Source of the DNA: Fistulifera solaris
Taxonomy: Eukaryota > Bacillariophyta > Bacillariophyceae > Naviculales > Stauroneidaceae
Assembly (NCBI GenBank): GCA_030295235.1
Contig: AP026132.1
Span: forward strand, 482,001-546,000
DNA: 64,000 bases
Reading direction: 5' to 3'
Shown piece after piece: positions 23,127 to 35,363 of this stretch (position 1 is the stretch's first letter; every line of letters begins with the position of its first letter). The translations under genes were made by a program, and so were the position numbers. The notes under the pieces were generated by a model. The model was not told the DNA's origin. It ran no database searches and worked only from the letters and a program-made list of their open reading frames with translations.

Positions 23127-23512
23127 AGTTTTCACGAAGCGCTCTCATATTTTGAGAACATTGTACCTAGCTCTAAAGACACAGTCGATGCAGTGCTTTA
23201 GTACGTTTTCCATCCTTGCCCTCTGCCCTCTAAGTCTAAGGTTAGCTTTCAGCTTTCATCGTCACAGACGGACGACGAGCAAGACGGAAATGACCGACAA
23301 CGGTCATTGCCTAATAATGAACGTGGTTGCGACAACAAAAAGTACTTCTTGGAATAGTGTCCAACAATACCAACCACGTTTGCGTTTTGCGTTATTTTGC
23401 GTTAACCTCGAAAGCCAAAACGGACGACAAGGAGAAAGAGGAACAAGCCATTGTGTTCTTGTTAAATACATTGTTAATCATATTCATCAATTAACACCTA
23501 AAAAGCTGAGAT
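23127..23512. other. Intergenic, upstream of the coiled-coil gene
   Basis: 386 bp. An open frame of 127 codons starting at 23152 overlaps the next gene start and shows no family features; treated as chance. Confidence 0.4.
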
Positions 23513-24376
23513 ATGAGTTTCTTTCGAGGCTTTAGCAAACCGGAGGAGAAAGGAGGATTACAATCACCGTCTCCCGGAAAGGCCCCTCCGCCGCCCCCCA
23601 TCGTGCAAGACGATAACATCTCCATTCGACTTGAAGATGAACCGGAGGAAGATCCTGAGCGTACGGCTCTCGAAAGTGAAGTCAGAGATCGTGATAATCA
23701 AATATCAGTTCTAGAACGGGCTCGCCAAGAAAAGAAGGATCAGCTGGACGCACTCGAGGCGGAGTTGGAGAAAGAACGTCTCACGCAAATGTCCGAAGCT
23801 CTCATTCATAAAATCGAGTCGGAACGCATCAAGAGGATGACTTCGCATGCGGAAGATCGCTTACAAGCACTGGAGCAGGACATGCAAGACAAAGCGGCGA
23901 TTCACGAATATGCAAATCTCATCAAAGGTGTGGCCCCCAAAGGTGGAGTAGATAGTCAGTACGTTATGAAACTTCAGGCGCAGCTACAAAAGGCGGTGAA
24001 GAAAATGGAAACAACCATGGGTCAAATGAAAGAGTTGGAACAAAATGCCAGAGAAAATGTGGAGCAGCTTTCGGCTGAAATTATCCAACTGATTCAGGAA
24101 CGCTGCAAGACGGAGTTGGATCTACGAAAACAGATTGAAGTCATGGAAGAACAAAAGAAGGAGATGCAAGTGGAATACGAGGCCCGAATTCGCGAGAACT
24201 TGAAAACTCTTAAATCATTACGGGCAAAGGCCGTCAAGCAGAGCACCATCGAAGAGCTGGAAGAAGAATTACAGGAGACGGAAGCCAAACTCGAAGAGCT
24301 CAGCCGAATTCATGAGAAGCAAACCATTTCTATTGAACAACTCACCAAATCGCTTTCGTCGCAAGGTGATATGTAA
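23513..24376 (+). CDS. Coiled-coil protein, unrecognised
   Basis: 287 aa, single exon. The N-terminus MSFFRGFSKPEEKGG is followed by a Pro-rich linker (GKAPPPPPI), an acidic patch and about 230 residues of almost unbroken heptad coiled coil rich in E, K, Q and L, interrupted once by a short GVAPKGGVDSQYV loop near 23930. No signal peptide, membrane segment or catalytic motif. Such proteins serve as scaffolds or tethers (Golgin-like, basal-body or vesicle-associated), but nothing here decides which. Its 3' end lies 57 bp from the end of the convergent coiled-coil gene at 24434-26035; the two proteins share composition but not obvious sequence. Confidence 0.75.
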   Translation: MSFFRGFSKPEEKGGLQSPSPGKAPPPPPIVQDDNISIRLEDEPEEDPERTALESEVRDRDNQISVLERARQEKKDQLDALEAELEKERLTQMSEALIHKIESERIKRMTSHAEDRLQALEQDMQDKAAIHEYANLIKGVAPKGGVDSQYVMKLQAQLQKAVKKMETTMGQMKELEQNARENVEQLSAEIIQLIQERCKTELDLRKQIEVMEEQKKEMQVEYEARIRENLKTLKSLRAKAVKQSTIEELEEELQETEAKLEELSRIHEKQTISIEQLTKSLSSQGDM

Positions 24377-24433
24377 TTTCGATGATAAATGTCTAGTCCA
24401 TTTAAAAACTTAAGTACTTGTCCGTCCACAATC

Positions 24434-26035
24434 TTATAGATAGAATCTCAAAGGAGTTCTCTTCTTCTTACCGCTATCTTTTTTGGCGTCCTTCGTCGAT
24501 GCTTTTTCACTCGACGACGACTCAGTGGCCGAAGACGATTGTTTTCTGGCTGTTAACTCTGTGATGCGTGCCAGGAGACCAGCCGCAGTAGAAGCCGCTT
24601 TGGCTCGCTCAATAACCAACTCTTGATCCTTCTTCACGAGCTGCTGCTGCGCCGATTGAAGCTGTCTTTGAAGCTCCTGTACGTAAGCGGCATTCGTTCC
24701 TGCTCCCATAGATGAAGCCTGCTGCTCCGCTATGTCGCCCTTTAAGAGGTCCGCATCAAGCTTGGAAAACTTGCTGTCTTCTTTTACTCCATCGCTACTG
24801 GAGGCAATGGCCTCGATGCGACGGCTGGTTGCATCTTTCTTTAGGGCCTCAATCTGTCTATCTCTGATTTCAAGTTCTGCTTCCAATTGCTTGATCGTAC
24901 GGAACTTTTCCTCAATTTTCTTTTCAATCTCTGCGTACTGAGCCGACGATTGGTCGCCTTCCATAATGTCGGTTTCCAGAGCCTTGATACGACTTTTCAT
25001 TGCTTCATTTTCCAAGAACAAACGATCAACTTCGGATTCGGCTTTCTTGACTGCCTCCTTACTTTGCTTCTTGGTGTCAGCAACTTCGGCATGAAGTTTG
25101 CGAAGTTCGCCACGAAACAACGCCCTTTTCGCTTCCAGCGTCTCCACTCGTTTGCGCAGATATGTAACATCCGATTTATCACTCGACGACGCGCTGCTTT
25201 CACTGGCATCTTCCGCAAAACGGTCCGCTTCTCCCAATCGACTCTCGAGAATATGTACTCTCGTTTTTAATTCCTCCGCCTCGAGCTCCATCTTACCGAT
25301 GGTCGCCGCTTTTGCCAGCTTCTCTTCTTTGTAGCGTGATTCAAGGTCATCCAAATCGGCCAATAGTTTGGAAATCAGCTTTTGAGCGCGTCGTGGTGGC
25401 AGCTTTTTGTCTGGATCCGTCTCAGCGTCCCCGCTTCCTGCTTTTTGCATCGCTTGTATTTCCTTCAAGGCATCCTCACCAAGTTTGAATTGTTCTAAAG
25501 CATAATCCGTATAGTGAACGCTGTGTGTCTCCAAATCAAACTCCAATTCCACGATGCGGCGCAGCTTGTCGACCAATTCGTGACGAAGGTGGTCAATTTC
25601 GTTGTTTTTGGCCAGCACCTCATCTTCCAGTTTTTGAATGAGTTTCACTTGTTTCATAAAACCCTCCTGAATGCTTTCCATCTTTTCTTTCAGAAATTCA
25701 TCTCCGTCGGTCGCATTCTGCAATCGGGCGAGTTCATGTTCGAGTGCCGACTTTTCGTTTTCGACTTCTTGCATCTTTTGTTGTACCGAGCGCATTTGGC
25801 TGATGAAACTGTTTTCACCATCCCCACTGGTGGTTCGAACCAAGCTGGTAAGACGCATTTCACTCTGACGCAGCCTGGCACGAATGCTCTCGCGTTTGTT
25901 GACCGCATCGTCCTTCGTTGCCGCCGAACCAGGTGCATTACTACTCGATGGCGGGTCCGTCTCGTCCACCGAAACAACTTCGACCACATCGGCCGCCTCC
26001 TCCGGCTTTGTGGATTCTTCGTCGGGCATGTTCAT
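24434..26035 (-). CDS. Long coiled-coil protein, unrecognised
   Basis: 533 aa, single uninterrupted exon. Acidic, low-complexity N-terminus (MNMPDEESTKPEEAADVV), then extended heptad coiled coil from about residue 45 to 480, with a short basic break KKLPPRRAQKLISKLLADL near 25390, and a Ser-rich, Lys-rich tail ending KKKRTPLRFYL. No enzymatic motif, signal peptide or membrane segment. A cytoskeletal or organelle-scaffold role is a guess from composition. Its 5' end faces POP1; the two starts would be about 580 bp apart without the copia element that now separates them. Confidence 0.75.
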   Translation of the reverse strand: MNMPDEESTKPEEAADVVEVVSVDETDPPSSSNAPGSAATKDDAVNKRESIRARLRQSEMRLTSLVRTTSGDGENSFISQMRSVQQKMQEVENEKSALEHELARLQNATDGDEFLKEKMESIQEGFMKQVKLIQKLEDEVLAKNNEIDHLRHELVDKLRRIVELEFDLETHSVHYTDYALEQFKLGEDALKEIQAMQKAGSGDAETDPDKKLPPRRAQKLISKLLADLDDLESRYKEEKLAKAATIGKMELEAEELKTRVHILESRLGEADRFAEDASESSASSSDKSDVTYLRKRVETLEAKRALFRGELRKLHAEVADTKKQSKEAVKKAESEVDRLFLENEAMKSRIKALETDIMEGDQSSAQYAEIEKKIEEKFRTIKQLEAELEIRDRQIEALKKDATSRRIEAIASSSDGVKEDSKFSKLDADLLKGDIAEQQASSMGAGTNAAYVQELQRQLQSAQQQLVKKDQELVIERAKAASTAAGLLARITELTARKQSSSATESSSSEKASTKDAKKDSGKKKRTPLRFYL

Positions 26036-26378
26036 TTGTTATTTGTTGCACTATTTCTTTCTCGTTTGGAATTGTATAGACTTCGTGAAGGCTTCCGAGT
26101 TTGAAGTGAATGGAGGGACGCGGCTTTTTCTCCCCCCTGTAAAAATTTCGGGGTAACCAGTCACCAATCATCAATCATCAGACACGCTTGCATGTCGCAA
26201 AGAGAAAACGCTTGTACATTAAAGCGTTATATTCGTTGCCTGACTCTGCATAATACTGTTGTATAGTTGCAGTAGAAGACAGAAAACAGGTTTCAGATTA
26301 AGAGATTTATGACTGTGACTATCACCATGACTTTTTTCATTCGCCTTCCGCCGTCGGAGTTTCTTCTTCTTGGTTAAT
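26036..26378. promoter_or_regulatory. 5' region of the coiled-coil gene up to the copia insertion
   Basis: 343 bp without a supported gene. With 33174-33408 it formed one intergenic region before the element inserted; the TAAT flanks mark the join. Confidence 0.5.
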
Positions 26379-26560
26379 TGATAAAACGTAGTGAATCGAT
26401 TGAATTGCAAACAAACAAAATTATAAAGTTAACGTGCGTTACATCGCTGGTTCCGCGAGGGTCTTTTCAGTCTTTCAAACCTTCGCTTCGCCGTTTATGT
26501 CGGCACCCGGCTAACCCCAATCCTTAGGATAGCCCGTGATCGACACACCACATTTTAACA
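26379..26560 (-). repeat. 3' LTR of the copia element
   Basis: 182 bp, TG...CA, direct repeat of 32987-33173; preceded on the plus strand by TAAT. Confidence 0.93.
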
Positions 26561-26879
26561 CTCCTCTCAAGTAGATCGTTGTGAAGCGGTCAACTTGCAA
26601 CAAAAGGTGTGTCATTCATTCACATCAAATTTAAGTGGTTCACACATGCTAATCCACTTGCACACAAGATGGTTCTTCTTCCACACTAGGAAGCTTACTT
26701 CCACCTTCACAAAGGGGCACATCTCGGGACCTAGGTTATTTTAACCCCGATCGAAAGATATGATGCAACAGATTGCTAACAAATCGAACTCTCTTCTCTC
26801 CATGAGGTAGTTGCTTTGTCAACAAATCAGCTTCATTATCATGAGTATTCACATAGCACGTTAAGCCACTCGCTGCGCT

Positions 26880-27430
26880 ACACCCTCACGAACAAAATGG
26901 TACGCAATGCTTTGCGATTTCTTTTCAAAGTCGAATCCGGGATTGTTGTGTTAGCCAACACTGACTGATTGTCTCCTTCAATGTAACATGGCCCATCCAC
27001 AGGTATTCCCATCATATGAAGCTTGTATCTCAGTCCTCTGAGGTACTCGCAGCACTGTTTCATAGCGACAAACTCGGATCCAAAACTACTGCTCTCGACA
27101 CTTGTCTGTTTCTTTGAATGCCAGCACACAAGCGCCATATTCAAATACACAAGAAAGCCAGTTCGTGATCTCCTGGTCAGAGAGTCTGATGCGTGGTCAG
27201 CGTCAACCTTAGCTCGAATAACGAACCCAATCCCGGCGTGGTTCCGGCATGTTCGTCGGTATGGTCTCCTGACCTTGAACATGACCGAATTCACTCGAGG
27301 CCCAATCTCTCTCCTGGAACTTAGCCTCGTCAACAAAGGGTACAGTCGGATCAAATACCATCTCGGCATTATGATACTTCTTGAGATAAGCAAAGATATG
27401 CAACACCTGTCCGAAATGTCCTTCACGCTG
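26880..27430 (-). other. Copia RNase H region (fossil)
   Basis: Copia-type RNase H signatures: DADHASD, SRTGFLVYLN, SKKQTSVESSSFGSEF and DNQSV. Part of the element at 26379-33173. Confidence 0.85.
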
Positions 27431-27559
27431 GCATCGCCATGAACGAAGACAAAATCGAAACCTCAAGACAAATGTCGACTCTTCCAAGCTCAACAATCCA
27501 CCGTAGAACCCCAATCAAAGACATGTAATACGCGGCAAGCGTTGAATCCAATTCAGGAC

Positions 27560-28430
27560 TTACATCTAGCTCTGATCGGTCGAAGTTCGCATTGGAGTGT
27601 CTGCTTTCGCCGGAAGATTCCACCGACCCAATTTTCCAACGTACTTTTCAACGTTTGCGACGGCTGCTTGGACATATTGCGATGAAGAAAAGGACCACGC
27701 TTGTGTGCCGTTCTCTAACTCCACTTTTCGCACACGTCCTCCAAGATAGATCTTCGGCGGTCCAATCGATTCTTCTTTCAATTCAAAGTACTTGCCGATC
27801 TCTTCCCTCAAAACCCGTTCAGGATTTTCGCTCACACACAAAGTATCATCAGTGTAGAGAAGGATGTATTCGTAGTAGCTAGAGCCATCAGCCTTCTTGG
27901 CCGGTCTCATCCAAACATCCGGATCAGCTAGACATGAAGTGAAACCAAGATCCAACATGCCAGCACGCAAGTGGTTCCGGAAATCTCTCCCAGCCGATTT
28001 TCCGCCATACAAGGCGCGATGTATTAGTGCCACACGACCAACATTCTCCAGTCCAAACTCGATGCCACAAATTACATAGTGCTTTTGCGAGGAAGGCTGC
28101 AAATAGGGCGCTATGAATATCAGCAGCACAGATGTCAACACCGTTAAGAGCAGCATACGTGAAAGCAATTCTGACGCTTTCCCTGGAGACAACACCAGCA
28201 TAGGTAGATCCAATCGGGTCAGCAGTCTTATGCCCGTCCAGAACCCATCGAGCCTTTCGAGTAAAGTCCATCTTCACGTCCGAAGACAAGATGTCCAGTC
28301 GCAGGCGTCCACCCAGGTGGTGCTTTCTTTCCTTCACCGAGGATCTCAAATGCCACTCCAACGTTGTACATCTCTTTGGCAATTGCATCTCGCCAGAAAG
28401 TGTTACCGTTTCGTCGGTCAATTTCGTGAG
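27560..28430 (-). other. Copia reverse transcriptase region (fossil)
   Basis: Copia-type RT features: RALYGGKSAGRDF, LADPDVWM and the YTDD active-site box. Part of the element at 26379-33173. Confidence 0.88.
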
Positions 28431-29099
28431 GCGCTACGTCCCTGGGTATCTCGATCCCGTACTTATGCGTAGTACGTCAAGTCTCGTCTTGAGCGCACCC
28501 AGGATTGCGTTCGCTTCCGAAGAGTCATTGGTACCCACCACGAAAACGCCGGTTCATCTTCAATGCCTCTTGCAACCGCAAATTCAGCCGTTTCAACTGG
28601 GTGGGAGTCTTTTAGATCCTTGAGATGAACCCACGACTCATTACCGTCACGCCATCGAACAAGAAGTTTCCATCCTTGGGTCGTTTTTACGCAATCGCTG
28701 GCTGTCCGCTGACGTGTGACAACACGAGCTTCACTCTTGCTTAGAGCTGTCTCCTCCTTCTTGTAGTCGACAATCCCTTCCATAAGGGACTTAGAGAATC
28801 CATCGTCGTCACATTGAGCAATCATGTTCTGAGCAATCAGGTTGGCGGAGTATTCACGAACAACACCGTCAGCAAACTCGACGTCGTACACAACAGTGTT
28901 CATTGCCGGGTTATCACTGTAGGTTCCAATTGTTCGCCCGTCGTCACCAATCGTTCGTCCCACTACTCTGGCCGTTTCCACTTCACCGCCATCCTTTTGA
29001 AGCTGTACTTCAGCATTGATGATGCGATCGTAGACTGGTTGCTCGTTGAGAAGCACACCATTGGAATCAACCGGCTCTTCGATGTCTGCAAATTCTCTA

Positions 29100-30160
29100 G
29101 GCGTCTTCGTCACCATCCTGGTACGGTTCCCACTCGTCACTGTCGTGCTCTTTGCGTCGATAATCCTTTTGTCGCACTGGTGAGTCAATTGGTGGCGGTA
29201 TCATTGCCGTCCCCCATCTCCCTCTCAATGAGGCCGTCAAAATTTCTCTTCGACGCTTCTCTGTATCACTGTGGAGCTCGGCAATGGTCAGCGAGCGTAC
29301 TGTGCGACGAGGAACGACTCGACCATTCGCTTTCAGTACCCATTGGGCCATTTCATTCCCAGCACCCTTTGCCGGTCCAAGAACGCGTCCAAGGATCTCC
29401 TTACTGACAGGAAAGTCGTTTTGCTGATCGCGGAAGTACACCCATTCATACCACCCAAATTGACACAAGTTGCTGATATCACCTGTATCACCTGTGACAA
29501 GAGTGTAAGGGTTCTGTCCGTGCAGATTGAAACGGTCCCGTGCAGTCATGTTATTGATCCGAGCGCGCCGCTCCAAGCAGTAGTCCCACAGAGGCATGGG
29601 GCTGTTCGCCTCCTTCATGTCTTTCCGAACAGCTTCCTTCAACAGTCCAATATAAAGTTCAGCCTTGTTCGACCACGGAGTATTCTCCTCTAAAGCACGT
29701 AATGTCGATCCAATGTCACGACAAAAGCGTCGCACTTCGAGACTCCTGGTTTGTTCGCCGGACGCGTCACAAATGAATGCATCGGGAGCTCCCACTTCCT
29801 TTGCGAATTCCTTCATCGCTTGCAAGACTTCACCCTTCGATCTCATCGGTACAACATGCACGAAACCCTTGTCTGACACAAACAGTTGACAACACGTGTG
29901 TCCTCGTTCAGACTTGCCTGTTTTGGACGTAGCAAAGAGGGTATCCATGTAGAAGTACTCTTTGATGTGCTTGTAGCGAAGCATGCGATCGTTCGTTCCA
30001 TAGTTGCGCGCCAACTTTGGGTTGTCTTGTCGCATTCGCGTTGATCGGTAACTTCAAGTGTCCGCTCGGCATCTTTGTGTTCAATTCGCCAAACCTTGGA
30101 CAAGTGTGCAGCATCAACTCCCTGGTGCCTAATCCCGTGGGCAGCAGAGACCATGAACTC
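29100..30160 (-). other. Copia integrase region (fossil)
   Basis: The rve-type integrase core is recognisable, with the first Asp in YMDTLFA, the second in ICDASGEQ and the Glu in WSNKAELYIG. It lies upstream of RT, as in copia. Part of the element at 26379-33173. Confidence 0.85.
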
Positions 30161-30559
30161 ATCTGACTCGTCTCCTAATCCGGCTCGGGCAAAGTACTCT
30201 TCAACTAGATCAACAGTGTCGTCTGCGATTGCGGCGACGGGAGCATCAGTCGCATCACCATCATGGTATAGATGTCGCTGAGAGGAAACAGTTGTCGCCA
30301 ATCGCCATAGAAAATTCACCGCATTCGAGACACTCCTTCATCCTGGCTAGTAAACTAGAACAGTCGAGTTGTGGCGAGAATGGAAGAAACACGTGCTCTT
30401 CATCGGCATCTTCTGTAAAAGTGAACTCTTTTTCGACGCGGCTCCTCTCCAGACTGCTTATGACAAATGATTCCCTATCGTTGTCTTGCACAGCCGTCAT
30501 GAGATAGCGAGTCTTTGGTAGAGGCAACACCATTTCTCCGTTACAATCCAGCATCGCCG

Positions 30560-31130
30560 CCTCATTTATCGCATAGCTGACGTTGTGAGGGTCCCATGTC
30601 GTCGGGCGTCAACATATAGATATTCTCCGACTGTTGTAGTTGGAGGAGACTCGGCTTGCTGGTTGGGAAGAAAGAAAACACACCGTGCAAAGAAAGCGGT
30701 ATCCGTAATCCCGTCTCCTGAAAATAAATCGCATGATTCTCAACGGTCGGATCCACAGTCTGAATCTTCGGAGTGTCGTCCACAGTGACACCAGCCTCGC
30801 GCATCACAAAAGGCGGTATCAAGTTGTTGTTCATATTCGGAACATAAAGTGCATTCCGAACAAGCAAAATGATTTCATCCCCACTGTATGGACACTAGAG
30901 CAAAGCTGCATCCACAAGTGAGCACTGCATCGGCTTGTAGTCTGGTGTGAGCGAAACATCCACAGTTTCTCCAGTTCTAGCAACCACAAATGCGTTCCGC
31001 CCGACGACTGGCATATTTGCATGTGTGTCCAATTCAGTCCTCGAAATCCCTGACGTATCTTGGTCATCAACGTCCATCGCACCGGTGTCCATGACAACAG
31101 CACGTGACGATGCAATCACGCTTGTCAGGT
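30560..31130 (-). other. Copia protease region (fossil)
   Basis: Aspartic protease signature ELDTHANMPVVG followed by VRNALYVPNMNNNLIPPF, the usual passage from protease to integrase in diatom copia elements. Confidence 0.7.
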
Positions 31131-31209
31131 AATCGTTCGCGCGGTATGTCGTCCTCGGTCCCATGTTCGACGGTTCTCCGGCTGTGGCTTCTGACTTACC
31201 CTCCAATCA

Positions 31210-32950
31210 TCATTGACTGGAGTAGTCGCTGCCGCCGGGCCCAGTCAACGAAGGTAGCGATGGCTCACAGGACGGCGAGGGCCAGCACGTCGGAGAGCTT
31301 CGTTCATACGTCTCCCGTCGCGCCACCTCAGATCCCGCCTTCGCTTCCTCTTCCGCATCCTGCGTTGGTCCAGAGGGAGACTCTTCTTGTGCATCCTTGA
31401 CCTCAACAGACGACACGTTTCCACCCTGAGATGCTGAACCCGTGATCATTTGAAGAAGATTGCGCGCTTGCTGCTCCACAGCAGAGATCTGCTTGTTTCC
31501 ACTTGTTTCCGTCGGTCGCCTGGCCACGGCTTTCCAAGTGTTTGTTCACCGCCTTCTCAACTGCAGCTGCTAGCGCCTTGGTCCGCTTGTCCTTCTTCTT
31601 CTGCTTCTTAGCTGGGTTCTTGAACTCGTCTGGGTTCTTGGCCCGGTAGTCCCGCAACTCGTTCCTTTGCTCAACGGTCAGTTTTGCATATTCCTTGTTC
31701 GTGTGGTAACGCAAGTGAACTCCACTCGACCCAATTCCTTGTTTCGCAGTTGCGCCGGACGACTCAGCATGTACATCAGAGATGGACGCATTATTTCTCT
31801 TGTTGGTCCCCGTCGTATTCTGGCTGGTTTGGCAACAGGATCCTTTGGGAGTAAATAAGCGACCGCATCTTCAAAATTGTGCCTCTTGCCTCCAGGTGCG
31901 TCATCATTCTCGATGTGGGCAATTGCTGCCTGCAACCCCGCATCGTCACAAATGATTTTGCTCAACAGGTCAGTCACTCGTATAACCATCAGGAAGCTGA
32001 TGAGGTACGTGCTCGGCAGCAGCAGTCATCTGGATGTAGGCCGTGCGATGCTGCTGGACAAAACTCTCCAACGTAAAGTTTGAATTGCCTTTCCATTCTC
32101 TACGCTGCAATGATGTCCTTGTGCTTCGCAATAATGGCGTCCCATTTGTCCTTTCCAGCATACTGCGCCTTGAGTGCCAAGTAAGCTCCTCTTCCGTCCA
32201 AAGTACGCTTAAACGGGGCAATCGAGTCGTGATAAACCGTATTCCGTGTCGCCTCTTCAATCTTGAAATACACCTCCAGCGTTGTCTTCCTTGAAGTTCG
32301 ATCGGAATGAGAAGAACGATGGATCAAATCCTCCACAATAGATCCATGCTTTTCGGTGTAAGGCTGACTTTGCGCTCGAGCGGGGCATTCCGCCGCAACA
32401 TCAACCGTATCCCGAATCACGGCTGCCAAAGGCACAAACCGAGTGCCAATGCACTGGTAGCAATGGTCCTTGAAAGACTCAATCCACTTGACAAAAGAGA
32501 CACCTTTTCCCAACTTGGGCACTTCGGGTTGCTCTTTTCTTCTTTTTCGCCTTCAAGGCGTCCCACAGCTCCTGGAAGTTCTTAATAACCGGAGTATACA
32601 TCATATCCTGCGCCGTAACCGCTCTTCCGATTGTATCATAGAAGTGAAGGAGCTCAATAGCCGCTTCCAATCGAATCTGCGATTTGATGGGGAAGGAAAA
32701 TGGCTTCGGGAATTGTCGCTCCAGCTGGCGGGCCACCAGCTAATCCTGCATTCGGATCAGGGACACGACCGGTGGGGCGTCGAAGGCTCTCTGCGATGCG
32801 CTTCACATCATCCCGGCTTGAATGACAGCAAGTCATCGAATGTAGAGATGCCATCTCTCACCAACTGCTCATGCGTCAGCGACCGGAATTCCCATCTGTT
32901 CTGCAGCAGTGAAGAACGCCAAGTGCTGTTGTTGTGTAACCACCATGGTC
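31210..32950 (-). other. Copia gag region (fossil)
   Basis: Begins near 32945 (MVVTQQQHLAFFTAAEQMG) and continues through helical, charged segments to a Lys-rich stretch near 31600. Part of the element at 26379-33173. Confidence 0.65.
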
Positions 32951-32986
32951 ACTTTCGCTGTCAAAGCTAAACTGGGTCTGATAAAC

Positions 32987-33173
32987 TGATAAAACGTGAG
33001 TGAATCGATTGAATTGCAAACAAACAAAATTATAAAGTTAACGTCGGCGTTACATCGCTGGTTCCGCTGAGGGTCTTTTCAGTCTTTCAAACCTTCGGCT
33101 TCGCCGTTTATGTCGGCACCCGGCTAACCCCAATCCTTAGGATAGCCCGTGATCGACACACCACATTTTAACA
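32987..33173 (-). repeat. 5' LTR of the copia element
   Basis: 187 bp, TG...CA, direct repeat of 26379-26560; followed on the plus strand by TAAT. Confidence 0.93.
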
Positions 33174-33408
33174 TAATTTCCTCTTGGTTCGGTGCTTGTG
33201 TTCCAAATGTGCGTGTCTGCCTTTTGGTCGGTCGTCGTCCGTGCGTGGGCAGTCGGGTCATGAATTGGATACCACCAAAAAACAATACTGTAATTAACAA
33301 CAAAACAACAACAAAAATTTGTTGGAAGAAGATGATTAGACTTATGAATGGAATATCATTCTTGTTACCCTCCTGCCAGATGCTAGCGTTATAAAATCTC
33401 AAAGCATC
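33174..33408. promoter_or_regulatory. POP1 5' region beside the copia insertion
   Basis: 235 bp between the 5' LTR and the POP1 start, A-rich in its second half. The LTR now forms the distal boundary of this promoter. Confidence 0.45.
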
Positions 33409-35363
33409 ATGAAAGCAGCCGGACGCAAGAAGCACACTTCATGGAAGAATCTTCCCTCCTTCTTTGATGTGTCAGGATCGGTTTCTGTGGCTACCTTCGG
33501 TGCACGGCGATTACCCGAAATCAAAGCTCTGTGGTCGCAAGTCGAACAACAAAAAACACAACTACCTTCCATTAGCGCCAAGGCACTTGAAAGTGGAGGT
33601 GGGAAAACGTCATCGAGACATCTGCGTCGACGAACCACCAGGTAAGTTTGACGGCGGTGCATGCACTAATTTTGGACAACAACTCACACTTTTTTTCCAA
33701 GCTACAAGAGACGGATTCGTCATCGCTTTCCTACAGCTGAAAAGCCACCGAGTGAAAGTCAATGTCGAAAAGCGCGTCGTCGTCGCCTCCACATGCGGGA
33801 ATGTGAACCGACTCCTCCACCGGCCAGCGATGAATCGTCAATCCACTGGATCGCAAATCATATCTGGCACGCCAAACGGTTTCATATGTGCCACTTGTGG
33901 AACTGGCGTGTACCCCTGCTGCACACCAACCGCGGTGCCAAAGCGGCGTTACGATTGGCGCAAGAGCGGACTTTGGTGCAGGAAGCGACCTGGTGTCAGC
34001 GTCCCATTCATTGCACGTGTTCCGACGTGCCATTGCTCGCACAATGCCTCCAGCGCGTGATTCCATCCTTTTCGATCCAATCCTCTCGTGATGTTCATGT
34101 CGGTAGCGGTGTTGTGCATGAAGTGGACTCTTTTCCGAAACGCGCTTTGGGTCCTATCAGATGGATATGGATGAGGCAGGAAAAGTTTTTTAAAGGCGTG
34201 GACAATACTTCTGTTGTTCTTCTGGTGCATCCATGTATACAGCAATCCGTGCTAAGAGAACTTGAGTCTATCGCTGGTTTGAAACTATGTATATATACAG
34301 AGCAGAAGCTTTGTTGTTTGCGCCTGAGAGGATTTCAACCGGATGTTTGCATCGCAAAGGCATCTAAGGGGCTGTTTTCGCTTGATTCGCAGAATGAGGT
34401 TGACGCCTTTTTCAGTGATACTTCATTATCACATCTTGATGCTACTCAACTAAACGACGCAAACGCTGATCTGCTCATTGTGAAGGATGCAACACATGAC
34501 AATTCTGTTACTTGCAATCTAGGAGTACTTGGCTTTGACATTTACTGCTCGGCTGGCATTGCCAAGTCTTTCTTTCAAGCTCTTGTCCTATCCGGTGGTG
34601 CTGCTCCTATCGGTTTAACGGAATGGTCCCATTTATTGCAAGAAGCTCATCCCCCTGTGCCCGTTTTTCCGGGGGACTGGCCGGACACTCCTGCGGGTGT
34701 CGAGTATTGGCAAACGGACGGAGTTTGGAGTACTGTGCGAAGGTACTGGGAAGGTGGATCCGGTCGCGTCAATCTTTGTGGACCGCCTTTGCGAAGCGTT
34801 CAATGGGCGGAACTTATTGATGATGTGGAGAGCGAAGACGTTGTCGTCGTTCGAGGCGCCGATTTCGGAAAACCGTTTGAGGATGCTCTCGCTGCGAGTG
34901 GATCTGCTTACAACACGCATGAGACCTCACAGAATAATTCTCGGCGTCCGCGGCGGTCTTCTAGCCGACCTTTTGTTTCGACATCAAAGCTTTCGGTGGA
35001 AGACGCAAAAGCTTTCGTTGCTTCTTGTAATGCTTTGATTCAATCGTTAACTTTGCCGGCCTTGCTTCTCTGTCACATAACTGTATTTGGAAAGGAGTGC
35101 TTGGACCGAATGATAAAGTGTTTGTCGGTCAAGGACAGCTAGGAATTATCACGTCGGCATCATTTTCACCCGCACGGGGACAGTTTCACGGTATTGCAAT
35201 TATTGGTGCATCACGATTTTTGTCTCATGTCGCTGAGGCTGTTTCAAGCGGATCGAATGCATTTGCGGTACGAGAGTGCGACGGGAAGCGTTCTATTCAA
35301 CTTGGCGTAAGCGTTCGACGAGGTGATCAATTCGTGTTCGGAACTTTAGCTCTCATTCTTTAG
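33409..35363 (+). CDS. POP1: POP1, RNase P/MRP protein subunit
   Basis: Largest protein of nuclear RNase P and RNase MRP, which mature tRNA 5' ends and pre-rRNA. Seen: FGARRLPEIKALW near 33510, RHLRRRTTS completed across a 60-bp intron (33642-33701), then the POP1 hallmark HIWHAKRFHMCHLWNW near 33860 and RPIH with downstream POPLD-type sequence. The C-terminal part (GPNDKVFVGQGQLGIITSA, FSPARGQFHGIAIIGA) reads in another frame after about 35094; both flanks belong to one protein, so a one-base error is likely. Start MKAAGRKKHTSW is the first ATG ahead of the conserved block. About 630 aa, on the short side for POP1. A copia element has inserted 236 bp upstream. Confidence 0.88.

Larger units (their letters stand above)
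26379..33173 (-). mobile_element. Ty1/copia LTR retrotransposon, diatom CoDi-like
   Basis: 6.8-kb element on the minus strand, bounded by direct LTRs that start TG and end CA, with TAAT on both outer sides (probable target duplication of 4-5 bp). Order of parts from the 5' LTR: gag, aspartic protease, integrase, reverse transcriptase, RNase H. Integrase before RT defines the copia class. A purine-rich stretch (GAGAGGAG) lies just inside the 3' LTR. The coding part is broken in this sequence, with roughly ten or more interruptions. The LTRs are almost identical, differing only by about five one-base gaps and no substitution, so the insertion looks recent; because host genes here show similar gaps, part of the damage may be sequence error. 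It lies between two host promoters. Confidence 0.93.

Noticed and set aside
23152-23535. 127-codon open frame with a hydrophobic N-terminus before the coiled-coil gene
   Set aside because: It overlaps the next gene start, shows no conserved motif and its composition changes abruptly; treated as chance.
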